Positions 34,427-45,396 of a DNA stretch of 64,000 bases are shown in pieces (position 1 is the first letter of the stretch; each line of letters opens with the position of its first letter). A program made the position numbers and the translations under genes. Source of the DNA: Arachnopeziza araneosa (lineage: Eukaryota; Ascomycota; Leotiomycetes; Helotiales; Arachnopezizaceae); the NCBI GenBank assembly GCA_003988855.1, contig QYAI01000081.1, positions 62,001 to 126,000 of the forward strand. Direction: 5' to 3'. The notes under the pieces were generated by a model that was given only the letters and a program-made list of their open reading frames with translations, searched no databases and was not told the DNA's origin.

Positions 34427-37114
34427 ATGTCGAGGCACAAATTAATCAAGAATATGGACCTCGATGATGAGTTGGACGACTTCGATGGCGGGGAAGAGTA
34501 TGATTATGATGGAGCAGATACGGATGCTGGTAACACTGATAATTTCCTTAACTCCTCATACATCTGTAGCAAACTCAAAAGCTAACTTGTTGCAGAGCTC
34601 AGTGAAGAGGATAAAGGTCTACCACCACCCCACCATATGCCAGTCCCGGCGTGCTGACACGATTATTAGAGAGCATGCGCATAGGAACGATAGCGGTTCG
34701 CGCAGACCTACCGCCCACAGCGAGTCATATTACGGACAAACAGATACAGGAGTCATTATGGCATTACTATTACGATGTGGATAAGACTGTCGCGTATCTG
34801 AATAACACACATGTCGAGAAGCCAAGGGCACAGAAGAAGGAGAAATCGCATGCTTTAAAACAAATACAAGGTGGGTTCTTTTCTTTTTCGGCAGCAAGTG
34901 CTACAGATATTTGTTGTTGGGTAACCGCAGGAGCAAGAGGTGGGTAAGCTTTTCTTGGAGTTCGAACTGTAGGCCATGGCCACAGGCTGATCCGATGCCA
35001 TAGAAGCAAAACCACTGATGCCATGCTCAAAACCATTTTCGTTCGCGGATTTCTTCTACGATATGCCGTGGCTTAATATCCCAACGGAGCGGGAATCTGT
35101 ATTCGTAGCCCCTTTGTACCCTCGAGTTGGACTTTTAGGGGGTTCTTCTGATGGAGCTCCAAAATTGTCTAAACTGCAAGCTCTTGCTGCAGCAAGGAGG
35201 AAGAAAGCGAATGAGCAAAGATCAAGCAGCACAGGGGTGGAACAACCAGTGACAAACCCTATATTGGGCCAAACCGCTGGGAGTAGCACATCTGATCTAG
35301 GGAAGACAACCGTCCAGTCGTTGCAGAAGCAAACTACCCGCGGCTTTCCTATTAGAAAACGGAAAGACTTGAATCCTCATGAAAGGGTTCTGAAGTCATC
35401 TTCCGAGACACTAGAGCCAGAGACTTCTGAAGGCAGTTCAATAGATGCCACAACTCTTATTCAAGCCGAACCCTCTGCATTTGCCAACACTATGTTTAGC
35501 AACATAACTCATCCTCAACCTCGGCAGCACTTCTCTATACCATTTACTACAAGCTCTACTCTAACGACTGCTGACCCCTTTGCAGGACCTAGTCCAGATG
35601 ACGTTGTCATTGCAGCGCAGTCGAAAGGTTCGACGAATTCTATTCGACCCCAGAAGTGAAACTAATTAGCTAGTAGCGAATGGAAAGGGTGGTAAAGGTC
35701 CTCCAAAAACAAATGGCGAGAAGAAAGCAGACCAGATTGCGAATGGAGTTAAAGCTATGAAGGTTGACGATGCCCCAAGAGCAACAAGTAAAAACCTGGA
35801 TGTCCTGGCGGAATTTGAGAAGAAGAAAGCAAAAAATGCCGCTAACTTTGTAGTCATTGGTTTGTACCTCGTTCCATTGTTTGAATCCATCTAATAAAAA
35901 CAGGCCATGTGGATGCTGGGAAAAGCACATTGATGGGCCGGTTATTGTATGATCTAAAATTCGTTGATCAACGAACTATCGATCGGTATCGCAAAGAAGC
36001 TCAAGCAATAGGAAAGTCTTCCTTTGCTTTAGCTTGGGTGTTAGACCAAGGGAGTGAAGAGCGAGCTCGAGGAGTCACGATTGATATCGCTACCAACAAA
36101 TTCGAGACAGAGAAAACGGCATTTACAATCCTTGATGCGCCAGGACATCGAGACTTCATACCGAATATGATTGCTGGAGCATCACAGGCAGACTTTGCGG
36201 TTTTAGTGATCGATGCCAGCACAGGATCCTTCGAATCCGGGTTAAAGGGCCAAACAAAAGAGCATGCACTATTAGTTCGAAGTATGGGCGTCCAGAGGAT
36301 GATAATCGCAGTCAATAAACTCGACACTGTTTCTTGGTCACAAGAGCGATTCGCCGAAATCGAAAATCAGATTTCAGCCTTTCTTACGGCGGCTGGCTTC
36401 CAATCGAAGAATTTGACATTCATCCCTTGCTCAGGTTTATTGGGTGACAACATTGCGCGGCCCTCTAAGGTAGCAGAGGCATCATGGTACAATGGGCCTA
36501 CTTTAGTGGAAGAGCTCGATAACTCAGAGCCCATCTCTCGTGCTCTTACAAAACCCCTCCGTCTTACAATAGGCGATATCTTCCGGGGCGGCGTTCAAAA
36601 GCCGCTTTCAATAAGTGGTCGTATGGAATCTGGCTCTATTCAGACAGGCGATGCACTTCTGGCACAACCCTCAGGTCAAAAATGCTTTATCAAAGGCCTC
36701 GAAATCGACAACGAAGTTGTGGACTGGGCTGTAGCTGGCCAGAACGTAATAATACACCTATCTGGAATTGAGGAGCAATATCTGAAAATTGGAGATGTAT
36801 TATGCTCTCCTACGAGTCCGATTCAGAATGTAAAGCGCTTTACAGCCAAGGTATTGGCATTCGAGTTCATGACGCCTATGGCAGTAGACATACATAGGGG
36901 ACGATTGCATACAGCAGGAAAGATTACAGAGATTGTTGCTGTATTAGACAAAGGCACAGCAGCCGTAACAGGGAAGAAGAGACCACGGATTATCAAGCCA
37001 GGCCAAGTTGCGAGAGTGTTGGTAGAGCTGGATACCGCGGTGCCACTTGAGGCTCTAGGAAGGGTTGTACTGAGGAGTGGTGGGGAGACGGTTGCTGCAG
37101 GACTGCTAGAGTAA
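34427..37114 (+). CDS. HBS1: ribosome-rescue GTPase Hbs1
   Basis: Exons 34427..34529, 34596..34616, 34670..34870, 35004..35627, 35674..35859 and 35904..37114 give 781 residues. The N-terminus MSRHKLIKNMDLDDELDDF and the HBS1_N helical domain (IQESLWHYYYDVDKTVAYL) are typical. The linker carries KPFSFADFFYDMPWLNIP. The GTPase core has G1 GHVDAGKST (379-387), G3 DAPGH, G4 NKLD and the EF1A-like beta-barrels. Hbs1 pairs with Dom34 to split stalled ribosomes in no-go and non-stop decay. Exon 2 is only 21 nt. The 133-nt fourth intron could be two normal introns around a 9-nt exon (34931-34939), which would give 784 residues. The donor at 35628 (GTTCGA) is weak, but its use restores SKVANGKGGKG. 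Confidence 0.94.
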
Positions 37115-37176
37115 CTTAAAGATACCCCGCATATGTATGTAAAACTTGGGATAATTTGCTTGGGATATTAGGTCAA

Positions 37177-37198
37177 CATGTTTGTGTAGACAAACATG
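37177..37198. terminator. perfect 9-bp hairpin in HBS1 3' flank
   Basis: CATGTTTGT, loop GTAG, then ACAAACATG, starting 63 bp past the HBS1 stop. It may be a 3' UTR structural element or lie near the 3' end of the transcript; it is not a bacterial-type terminator. Confidence 0.4.
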
Positions 37199-37786
37199 AA
37201 AAATACGAGACCTATCGTTGGCAAAGTTTTTGAAAGTCGACGCATTGTTTGATAGTCACTCGGCCTCATTGGTTCCACCGTCGCAAAAGTCTTGCCGGGA
37301 GAGACGGATCATTCCCCATTAAGCGCGAAGTGCAACAGAAAATAGAAGCTGTGATGACATTACAAATGATTAGAGCAAGAAATATGAAGCGGGAGCATGT
37401 AGTTGAAGAGGTGCTACTGTAATGTTTTCTTACTTCTTTATCAAAGGACTGGGGGTTTTCAATTCTTTCTAAGTCGGCGAGCAAGACAAAGCTATGATGT
37501 TAAGGATCCAAAGTCTTGGGAAGAGTCATAAAATATTCATGAAGGGACAGATAATCAAAGTGAGGCTGGGAGAATGTTCGAGGTCTCTTGATCGTCACTT
37601 TGATGCCCTTTAGTGAAAAGGAGGCAATGGACCCCTATTTGCCACTCACGTGGGCGAGAAAAGTAAGTCATTTTTCCGTTGGCAGAGTCTATCGGTGCGA
37701 GCAAACAATGGACCGTGTAATCTAACTGATGCAAACAAAAGCGGCTGTCACCATGGCTTTAAGACCGACCACGGCCCAAGTTGTTG

Positions 37787-37797
37787 AAAGGTGTCCT
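37787..37797 (+). promoter_or_regulatory. imperfect UPR element upstream of KAR2
   Basis: AAAGGTGTCCT differs at one position from the Aspergillus HacA-type consensus CAN(G/A)NTG(T/G)CCT as I recall it. It lies about 260 bp upstream of the KAR2 start. BiP genes are classic unfolded-protein-response targets. Confidence 0.25.
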
Positions 37798-38057
37798 CTC
37801 CATAAATCAATAATTCACTGATTATGCGATCTGCCTTCTGCTGCCTCCTTTCTCCTATTTTCGTAACGAGCAAGCCAAGTGGCCTTTACCGCCTCTCGAA
37901 GCGAACCAATGACAACCCGCGCTCGGTCTGGACAGATTGTAATTCTGGAGCTGGGCTTGATAATAAAGTCAAAAAGTTCCCCTCGATTCTTTCTTTCCAC
38001 TCTGTAGACCAATACACCTTTTCCAAGACCACTTTGATCATAGAACATTTGATCATC

Positions 38058-40234
38058 ATGGCACCGAACGGGAATAGAACTTCCTTCTTGTTAGGCTTTT
38101 CAGCCCTGGTTTATTTCATTCTTTTATTCTCTCCTTTGGCTCTTGTTGGTCAGGCACAAGCACAATCCGATCAGGAACCATTACAAGAGAACTATGGCAC
38201 TGGTAGGTTGCAACTGATCTGCAAAGGTTATGGGACTGTGCTAACAGCTTGCGACAGTCATCGGTATTGATTTGGGAACCACATACTCCTGCGTCGGTGT
38301 GATGCAGAAGGGCAAAGTCGAGATCCTCGTGAACGACCAAGGACACAGAATAACACCATCATATGTCGCCTTCACAGATGAGGAACGATTAGTAGGAGAC
38401 GCAGCCAAGAACCAGGCCGCCGCAAACCCAAAGAACACCATCTTTGACATCAAGTAAGTAGCGATTATTGCAATGTGGCCTGAAAAACATACTAACATCA
38501 CAATAGGCGAATGATTGGACGCAAGTTCGATGACAAGGACGTTCAAGGTGACATGAAGCATTTCCCATTCGACGTTGTCAACAAGGATGGAAAGCCAAGT
38601 GTCCAGGTCGACGTTGGTGGTTCTCCAAAGACTTTCACTCCTGAAGAAGTTTCGGCTATGATTTTGGGCAAGATGAAGGAGGTCGCTGAGTCGTATCTCG
38701 GACACAAGGTTACGCACGCAGTTGTCACCGTTCCCGCCTATTTCAACGACAATCAAAGACAAGCTACTAAGGATGCTGGTATTATTGCCGGCTTGAACGT
38801 CCTCCGTATTGTCAACGAGCCCACCGCCGCAGCTATTGCCTACGGTCTTGACAAGACCGATGGTGAGCGTCAAATCGTTGTCTACGATCTTGGTGGAGGA
38901 ACTTTCGATGTTTCTCTCCTCTCTATCGACCGTGGTGTGTTTGAGGTTCTTTCTACTGCTGGTGATACTCACTTGGGAGGAGAGGATTTCGATCAACGTG
39001 TCATCAACTACTTCGCCAAGAAGTATAACAAGGAAAACAATGTTGATATCACCAAAGATCTCAAGACTATGGGCAAGCTGAAGCGTGAAGCCGAGAAGGC
39101 CAAGCGTACTCTCTCTTCCCAGAAGACTACTCGCATTGAAATCGAAGCTTTCCACAGTGGCAATGATTTCTCTGAGACTCTGACCCGGGCTAAGTTTGAG
39201 GAATTGAATATGGATCTTTTCCGCAAGACCCTCAAGCCAGTTGAGCAGGTGCTCAAGGATGCCAAGGTTAAGAAGACTGAAGTTGACGACATCGTTCTCG
39301 TTGGTGGTTCTACCCGTATCCCCAAGGTTCAAGAGCTCATCGAGGAGTACTTTGGTGGCAAGAAGGCATCCAAGGGTATCAATCCTGATGAGGCTGTTGC
39401 CTTCGGTGCCGCTGTTCAAGGTGGTGTCCTTTCTGGCGAGGAGGGTACTGAAGACCTCGTTCTCATGGACGTCAATCCTCTCACTCTTGGTATTGAGACC
39501 ACCGGAGGTGTCATGACCAAGTTGATCCCAAGAAACACTGTCATTCCCACCCGCAAGTCCCAAATCTTCTCTACTGCTGCCGATAACCAGCCAGTCGTCT
39601 TGATCCAGGTCTTTGAAGGTGAACGCACCATGACCAAAGATAACAACCAGCTCGGCAAGTTCGAGCTCACTGGTATTCCACCGGCGCCAAGAGGTGTACC
39701 TCAGATTGAGGTCTCCTTTGAGCTCGATGCCAACGGAATTCTGAAGGTTTCGGCTCACGACAAAGGAACTGGCAAGAGCGAGTCCATCACTATCACCAAC
39801 GACAAGGGCCGTCTCACTCAGGAGGAGATTGACCGCATGGTCCAGGAAGCTGAGAAGTATGCCGATGAGGACAAGGCGACCAAGGAGAGAATTGAAGCCA
39901 GAAATGGTCTTGAGAACTATGCCTTTTCGCTGAAGAACCAAGTTAATGACGAGGAGGGTCTTGGTGGCAAGATCGATGAAGATGACAAGGAGACTGTAAG
40001 CTTTATCCTCACACCATTTGCCAAATCCTTTACTAACGAATATTCAAGATCCTTGAAGCTGTCAAAGAAACTACCGACTGGCTCGAAGAGAATGCCGCTA
40101 CCGCCAACGCTGAAGATTTCGAGGAGCAGAAGGAGAAGCTTTCAAACGTTGCCTACCCCATCACCAGCAAGCTCTACGGGGCACCTGGTGGTGAAGCGGG
40201 GGATGACGAGCCTGATTCCCACGATGAGTTGTAG
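38058..40234 (+). CDS. KAR2: ER Hsp70 chaperone BiP/Kar2
   Basis: Exons 38058..38202, 38258..38453, 38507..39995 and 40049..40234 give 671 residues, the normal BiP length. A signal peptide (hydrophobic core FLLGFSALVYFILLFSPLALV) precedes the Hsp70 nucleotide-binding domain (VIGIDLGTTYSCVGV, VVYDLGGGTFDVSLLSI, IVLVGGSTRIPKVQ). The substrate-binding domain and lid follow. The C-terminus is HDEL, the fungal ER-retention signal, placed in the last exon (DDEPDSHDEL). It folds secretory proteins in the ER lumen, gates the translocon and controls the unfolded-protein response. All joins keep phase and restore conserved sequence. A 566-codon open frame on the opposite strand is the well-known antisense frame of Hsp70 genes, not a gene. 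Confidence 0.98.
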
Positions 40235-40949
40235 ATGGGATGTAGATTTAATTAGGGGAGTTGACTTTTGCGATTGGGACCGTCACTTTTTAAACCATTA
40301 GGAGCATGGCTGGGCGATGGCGGGGATGGCACGGGGATCTTATAACCTCGCCTGACCTTTGTATCATAAAAGCATAAGATTGCAATGCATACCCGAATTA
40401 ATAAACCATCCTCATTATAAGTTAACTAACATTATTAGCCTTTTCATCCCTTTAAATTAAATGCAGATACCTCGCTGACTGCTCGACCGTGAAAACAAAA
40501 CGGTTCTTTGTACAATCCTTATTATAAAGTAAGAACATAAGTATTACCACTGCACTTGTAAACAATAATAAGCAACCCAATACTTTAACCCATCTCATCC
40601 CATCCTATCTGCCACTATTTTTTGATACAGCGCTTACGCCCCAAAATAATCCAAGTACCAAAACATACCAAGAAGCACGCAGTCAAACATAAACACCTCC
40701 TCTTCTGGCGAGCGGCTCAACATTTCCCACTTTAGATAAGTCTTCCCACTCGTGGCAGATCAACGCAGCAGGTAAGCGTCTCCTTCTCTTCCCCTTCTTC
40801 CTTCCATCGCCTCGCTTCTCCTTGACCCTGACTTCCGTGATCGCTCGCATACTACATCCCGTCTGGCGCCCCATCTACATCACTCTCCTCTTTGGCACTG
40901 AACTCGTTTCTTCCCGCGTGATAGGTGCACGTGGAGAGGGTGGTTGGGT

Positions 40950-40969
40950 GGGACGGGACGGGACGGGAC
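40950..40969 (+). repeat. (GGGAC)4 repeat
   Basis: Four perfect GGGAC units. Confidence 0.95.
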
Positions 40970-41030
40970 GAGTGGGTTGTGATCTGTTGACAAGTGGTGG
41001 CGGGGTAGATGGATTTCAGCATTGGAGAGC

Positions 41031-41060
41031 GAAGAAAGAAAGAAAGAAAGAAAGAAAGAG
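41031..41060 (+). repeat. (GAAA)n microsatellite
   Basis: About seven near-perfect GAAA/AAAG units. Confidence 0.9.
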
Positions 41061-41877
41061 AGAATCTATCTTGCGAGCTTGATTGTGTAACGTAATGTGA
41101 CATTGATATACGGGTGGTGAGATATTGAAAAGTCCGTCTAGCAGCGAGGCGTACTTAGGTTAAACATGCCAGTTGCATTAGAGTCTCTTGTTATCGTAGG
41201 TGGTCTGGTATCTAAGAAAGGAAGTAGGTATATGTAGGACTTAGCACAATGAAAGCGAAGGTGGTTCGTTCACTTGTTTGATTAGGGCAGTCTATCAGGA
41301 ACCCTTCTACGAGGTAGGTAATAATACGACCTATCCACGGCCACAACACACTCGGTAATTACACCATCCCCTCGCTCTCTCTCCATAAGAAACGGCATAA
41401 AGAGCCTCCTCTCTACATCCACAATCGCTGTATTCACACAAATAGAACCAAACCGATAGATCACCCAGAACGCCAGCATGCATTGCCATACTTCCAGTAC
41501 AAGGCAAATGCATGTATGCACATTGACGCCAATGAAGGAGAACAAAATCTGTCATAATAACACCAGCAAGGAAGCGAAGTAAAAGAAGAAACACGAAGAC
41601 TCGAAAACTCCTGCAATGTCTATCCAGTCCTTTAAACGAACACTGAAAACCCGCCTTTCTATGTCGTGTACTGTCCAGTATGTCAACCCCAATTCTTATT
41701 CACTCGTTCGCCAATACTTTTTATATGAAGCAACGCATGTATGCACGATGTCATCGTGATTGCGTGAAAAGAGAAATTGCATGTCCTCTAAAGACTGTAT
41801 TATCGTTCCTGATTTACTGTTGATTTTGTCGAGGTGTAACTCCTGTCGCACCCACTGTCGTTTCCCATTGTGGAGGC

Positions 41878-43787
41878 TTATGTATACTCCCAGCTGACTT
41901 CATACTCGTTGATCTCTGGGCCTTCCCATTTCTCACCGTATGGATTCATTCTGCCGTGACTGAGGAAACCATCATGAGCACGCTGAACAACATTCATCCA
42001 GGACGATGGTTCGGGGTTCTTAAGCCACTATTGGTTTTAGGTCAGCGGACATTCTTATTTTTCAGCGCGGTACGACATACCTGGTTATGGACATGATAAG
42101 TCCAGGCCCCTTTGAAGAAATTTTCAAGTGTACGGTTCGTGGGTGGGTAGTTGTCCTCTTCAATCTTATACTCCGCTTTACTCAGTGCCTCTTTATCGAC
42201 CGTAACAGTCTCTTCTTTTACTAAAGCAACCGCCCGTTCTTCAACATCTTCAGTTGTATCCTTCTCAATCCCTCTCTTGATCTCCCAGAAATGGCCACGA
42301 GATTTAGTCTCTGACGTTAACTTGAGTTGAGGTCCCTGGAACGCATCCCACTCATCCTTCAATGGGAAGGCCTTCACCCTATCTCCTTTAAAGACTTGAC
42401 CATAGTCATGGAAGCAAGGCACAGTACATGGCCCAAGACGGTCACGATCGAAGTCAGTCCAGACAGGATCGAATGCTGCCGTTTCCAACATCTTGAATTC
42501 TTGATTTCTACCATCCTTAACAGCCATTACACCAATGATTCGAGGATGAAAGTTAAGTCCCATACGCACGCCTCCGCGAATAAGATAGGAAGACATGGTC
42601 GAGTTGGCAGAGAGAGACATTATGGCTGTGTTGTAGTCGCCTGGTGATGGATGTCCACCCCATCGTTCAGCAAAGGAGTGATCGTCCCCAATAAGCATTG
42701 GACGCATGTCTCTTAGCAGAACAACGTCCATATCGAAATAAGCACCACCATACATGTGTAGAACGACGAAGCGTACAGCGTCTGAAACAGCAACAGGGAG
42801 GAAAGTCATCTGCTTTTCCGTGAGTACAAGCCATTCCTGATCGTTGATATCTCGAATCAATCCATCTGCTACCACAGTCTCGTTCTTCGAGTTTGGTTTC
42901 CCGGGGTTTTTGTAATAGCCCACTCCATCTGTGTTGTCGCCCTTGGGAAGCGGTATTCGTGAAGGGAATTTCCATGTCTTGAGAGATATGTCTCCGCGTT
43001 CGACGAGAGGAAGGAATTTCTTGAAAAGAGGATCGTGGTTGAGCATTTTCTCGACCGCTCTAGGATCTCGATCACCATCGAGCCATAACCATAACCGTGT
43101 ACAAGGAAGGTTCTGTGTATGCAGATATGACTTAACGAGGAGTTCCACACGCCAGGTTGCAGGTCCAGTCCAGTAGACGTGGTAGGGTACAATCGGGCCA
43201 TTGCACTGTCCAATTGAATGCTTGGAAGCCGCCTTGTATTTGGGATACTCTGGGAGAGTGTTATCTGCTCCATCTGCATTGAGATATTCAGCGCGATTTG
43301 GAGGTTGTTCGCTCGCACGTTGGCCTTTTGGTGGCATGGAGTAATATTCCTGTTCTCCTTCGTCCAGGTATTTCATACAGTCGTATACATACTGCATCTT
43401 CTCGATGTTCTCGTAGCTTCCTCGACACTCTTCCACCAGCCTTGTCAGATTGGCAACCATGTCCACATGCGGTCGCTTGCCCATATAGTCATCCTTTGGG
43501 ACGACGAGACTTTCAGGCCTGTTAAACCAATTGGCGTTTGTCTTGATCTTTTCCACCTTTAATTTTGTCGAGGGTACGCGAGAGCCGGTGGAGATTCCGA
43601 TAGTATCGGAAGAGGAAGAGCTGGACTGATGCGCAGGTGGACTCTGGTAAATTTCTGAAGGAGATCTTGGGAACGATCCTCGCTGATACATCAAGACCCC
43701 CACATATAAGAAGCCATACAGCACAGCAGCAGCAAGTATGCTCTGAATCACGCCGCACACATTTCTCACACAGCTTTTCTTGGCCAT
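41878..43787 (-). CDS. GT32-type glycosyltransferase, type II membrane protein
   Basis: Exons 43787..42081 and 42027..41878 give 618 residues. A short cytosolic N-terminus and one membrane anchor (IQSILAAAVLYGFLYVGVL) precede a Ser-rich stem and a luminal domain. The catalytic DXD sits in AVRFVVLHMYGGAYFDMD (near residue 355), the signature of GT32 sugar-binding-DXD (Och1-like) enzymes. PYHVYWTGPATWRVELLVKS is the family's N-terminal strand. The 53-nt intron joins WTYHVHNQ to WLKNPEPSSWMNVV, and the protein ends VSWEYT. A Golgi mannosyl- or related hexosyltransferase acting on glycoproteins or glycolipids is likely; donor and acceptor are unknown. Unspliced, the protein would end in a basic, unrelated tail. 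Confidence 0.9.
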
Positions 43788-44573
43788 TTTGTTGGTGGTC
43801 TGGTGTTACCCCTAGGTTTTGCTTCGTCGCTCGACGGCAGAAAGAACTGGAGGGATTGGATTATGACGGATGCGACGCCATGAAATTATGATGTTGTATT
43901 ATGAATCTTTCGTGTAAGGAGAGACTGCTTGTATACTCTATTCGTTGTGAGAAGGATCGTGGACCTTGACTGTTCAATTGATTAGCTTCGTCGACCTTTC
44001 ACAGTCCCAAATTGCCATGCTAAATATGGGGGAGACGTACAGGTTAAAGGCTGAGCTGGCACTGATGAAGGAGACAGCTCTATTAATTAAAGGGCGGTAT
44101 TCATGAAGAGAAAAGAAATGCCTCGAGAGATGGTGAGAAGGAGAAGTGGGAATGTCGGTGGCACGAATGGTCGCAGGAAGGAAGAAGTTCCAGGGCTGAT
44201 ATCTCGAAATGAGATTGCGCCCCAACCAGCGTAGCGGGCAGTCTAACTCGAGAAGGCGACTGGCAGGGGAGGGGATATCAATAAAACAGCCAGGATGAAA
44301 AGAATAGATGCAGTAATATCTCGGACGAGAAGACGAGATAGTAGTAAGCTGGTCTCCTAAAGTTCCCTTCACTCTGATCTGATCTGATGACGGCGAGGCA
44401 GGCGCAAAAGATTGGTCGAGGCGGATAGCGACCTTCTAGATGCAGGTCAACGGACGCAAGGAGGTCGGCAACCACTGTATACTTGTACTTTTCTCTCCTC
44501 GAACCAATGGTTCTTGCACGAGTAGCACAGCCTCGAGGTGAGTGAGGATTTTGGTTTTAGCCACCGCGATAGC
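43788..44573. other. upstream region of the GT32 gene
   Basis: Promoter and leader of the minus-strand GT32 gene. Short frames only. Confidence 0.5.
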
Positions 44574-44991
44574 AATGCAAGCCAAACCGCTAACTGCATC
44601 AAGCTACCTATACGATGTGCTTGTGGAACCTCTTCTCCTACGCCCCCGCCAGACCTACTGTAACGACGTAAAATACCCCTTTCGATGCTACGAGGACGTC
44701 GAAACTCCTTTCCTACGTAGGAGCGCTCTCTTTTATTACGAGGCAGAGCGTTTGACTGGGCCACTCTCCCTCTGCCAGGAAGACGTTGCCAGACTTGCCC
44801 CCTATTGTGCCACATCGAGTCTAGACTACGCACGAGATGCCCAGGCCAGGCAACGAGCTCGCGCTGCAACTGTGCGGCTACAGCAGACTGCAGACACAGC
44901 CCTATTCTTACCAGTGCTAGTAGGGGACGGATACTGGGTTTTAGAGTACCACCGTCCTCCGTACAGAACCAAACCTATTTCCGGCGTATAA
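44574..44991 (+). CDS. hypothetical ORF
   Basis: A 138-codon frame from MQAKPLTASSYLYDVL to YRTKPISGV. Codon choice (many C-ending codons) and an even residue mix make it look more like coding DNA than its neighbours. No domain is known, and a 140-codon frame overlaps on the other strand. It may be one exon of a gene with the next frame. Low certainty. Confidence 0.25.
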
Positions 44992-45040
44992 GGCACCCTC
45001 CCGGCTGCTGCTGCTCACGTTTCGATTCTTGTACCGAAAC

Positions 45041-45262
45041 ATGACACAGGATCCCACCTCGAAACCTTTCGTGCTATCAAACAAGATTATGCAGGTTGTG
45101 AAGCTTCCACATGCGAATTCCTTTGACAGCCGCGTGGCCCTCGAACTACCAATTGCAGCAGCCTTTGATCTGCAAGACGACATCGTCCAGCCAAAGCCAC
45201 AGCCCCCGTTGGAGTCTTTGATGACTTCAGCCCCGTGGTGGCCAATGACCGTTGCTGAGTGA
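45041..45262 (+). CDS. hypothetical small ORF
   Basis: A 73-codon frame from MTQDPTSKPFVLSNK to PWWPMTVAE. It is open upstream to 44944 in the same frame (KAPSRLLLLTFRFLYRN), so the true start could be in an unseen exon. No domain is recognised, and a 143-codon opposite-strand frame overlaps. Confidence 0.2.
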   Translation: MTQDPTSKPFVLSNKIMQVVKLPHANSFDSRVALELPIAAAFDLQDDIVQPKPQPPLESLMTSAPWWPMTVAE

Positions 45263-45396
45263 CAGCTTACGTACGTTCTGAAGATAGTAGAAGTCGGCGC
45301 CTTTCTGTGCCGAGCTGAGGCATTTTGCACCGAAACAACCAACAGCAGGGAGAAATGCTGTGGAGAGTACAAAAATCAGCCGGCCGAAGGTGTTTG

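Larger units (their letters stand above)
37115..38057. other. intergenic region HBS1-KAR2
   Basis: Contains the HBS1 3' flank with a perfect hairpin (37177-37198) and the KAR2 promoter and leader, with an imperfect UPR-element-like site at 37787-37797. No gene seen. Confidence 0.55.
40235..41877. other. 1.64-kb convergent intergenic region
   Basis: 3' flanks of KAR2 and of the GT32 gene. Two simple repeats (40950-40969 and 41031-41060). Short frames only. Confidence 0.55.

Noticed and set aside
38241..39941. 566-codon open frame antisense to KAR2
   Set aside because: Long antisense frames are a known by-product of codon use in Hsp70 genes. The sense strand has complete BiP motifs, signal peptide and HDEL, and the antisense product has no domain.
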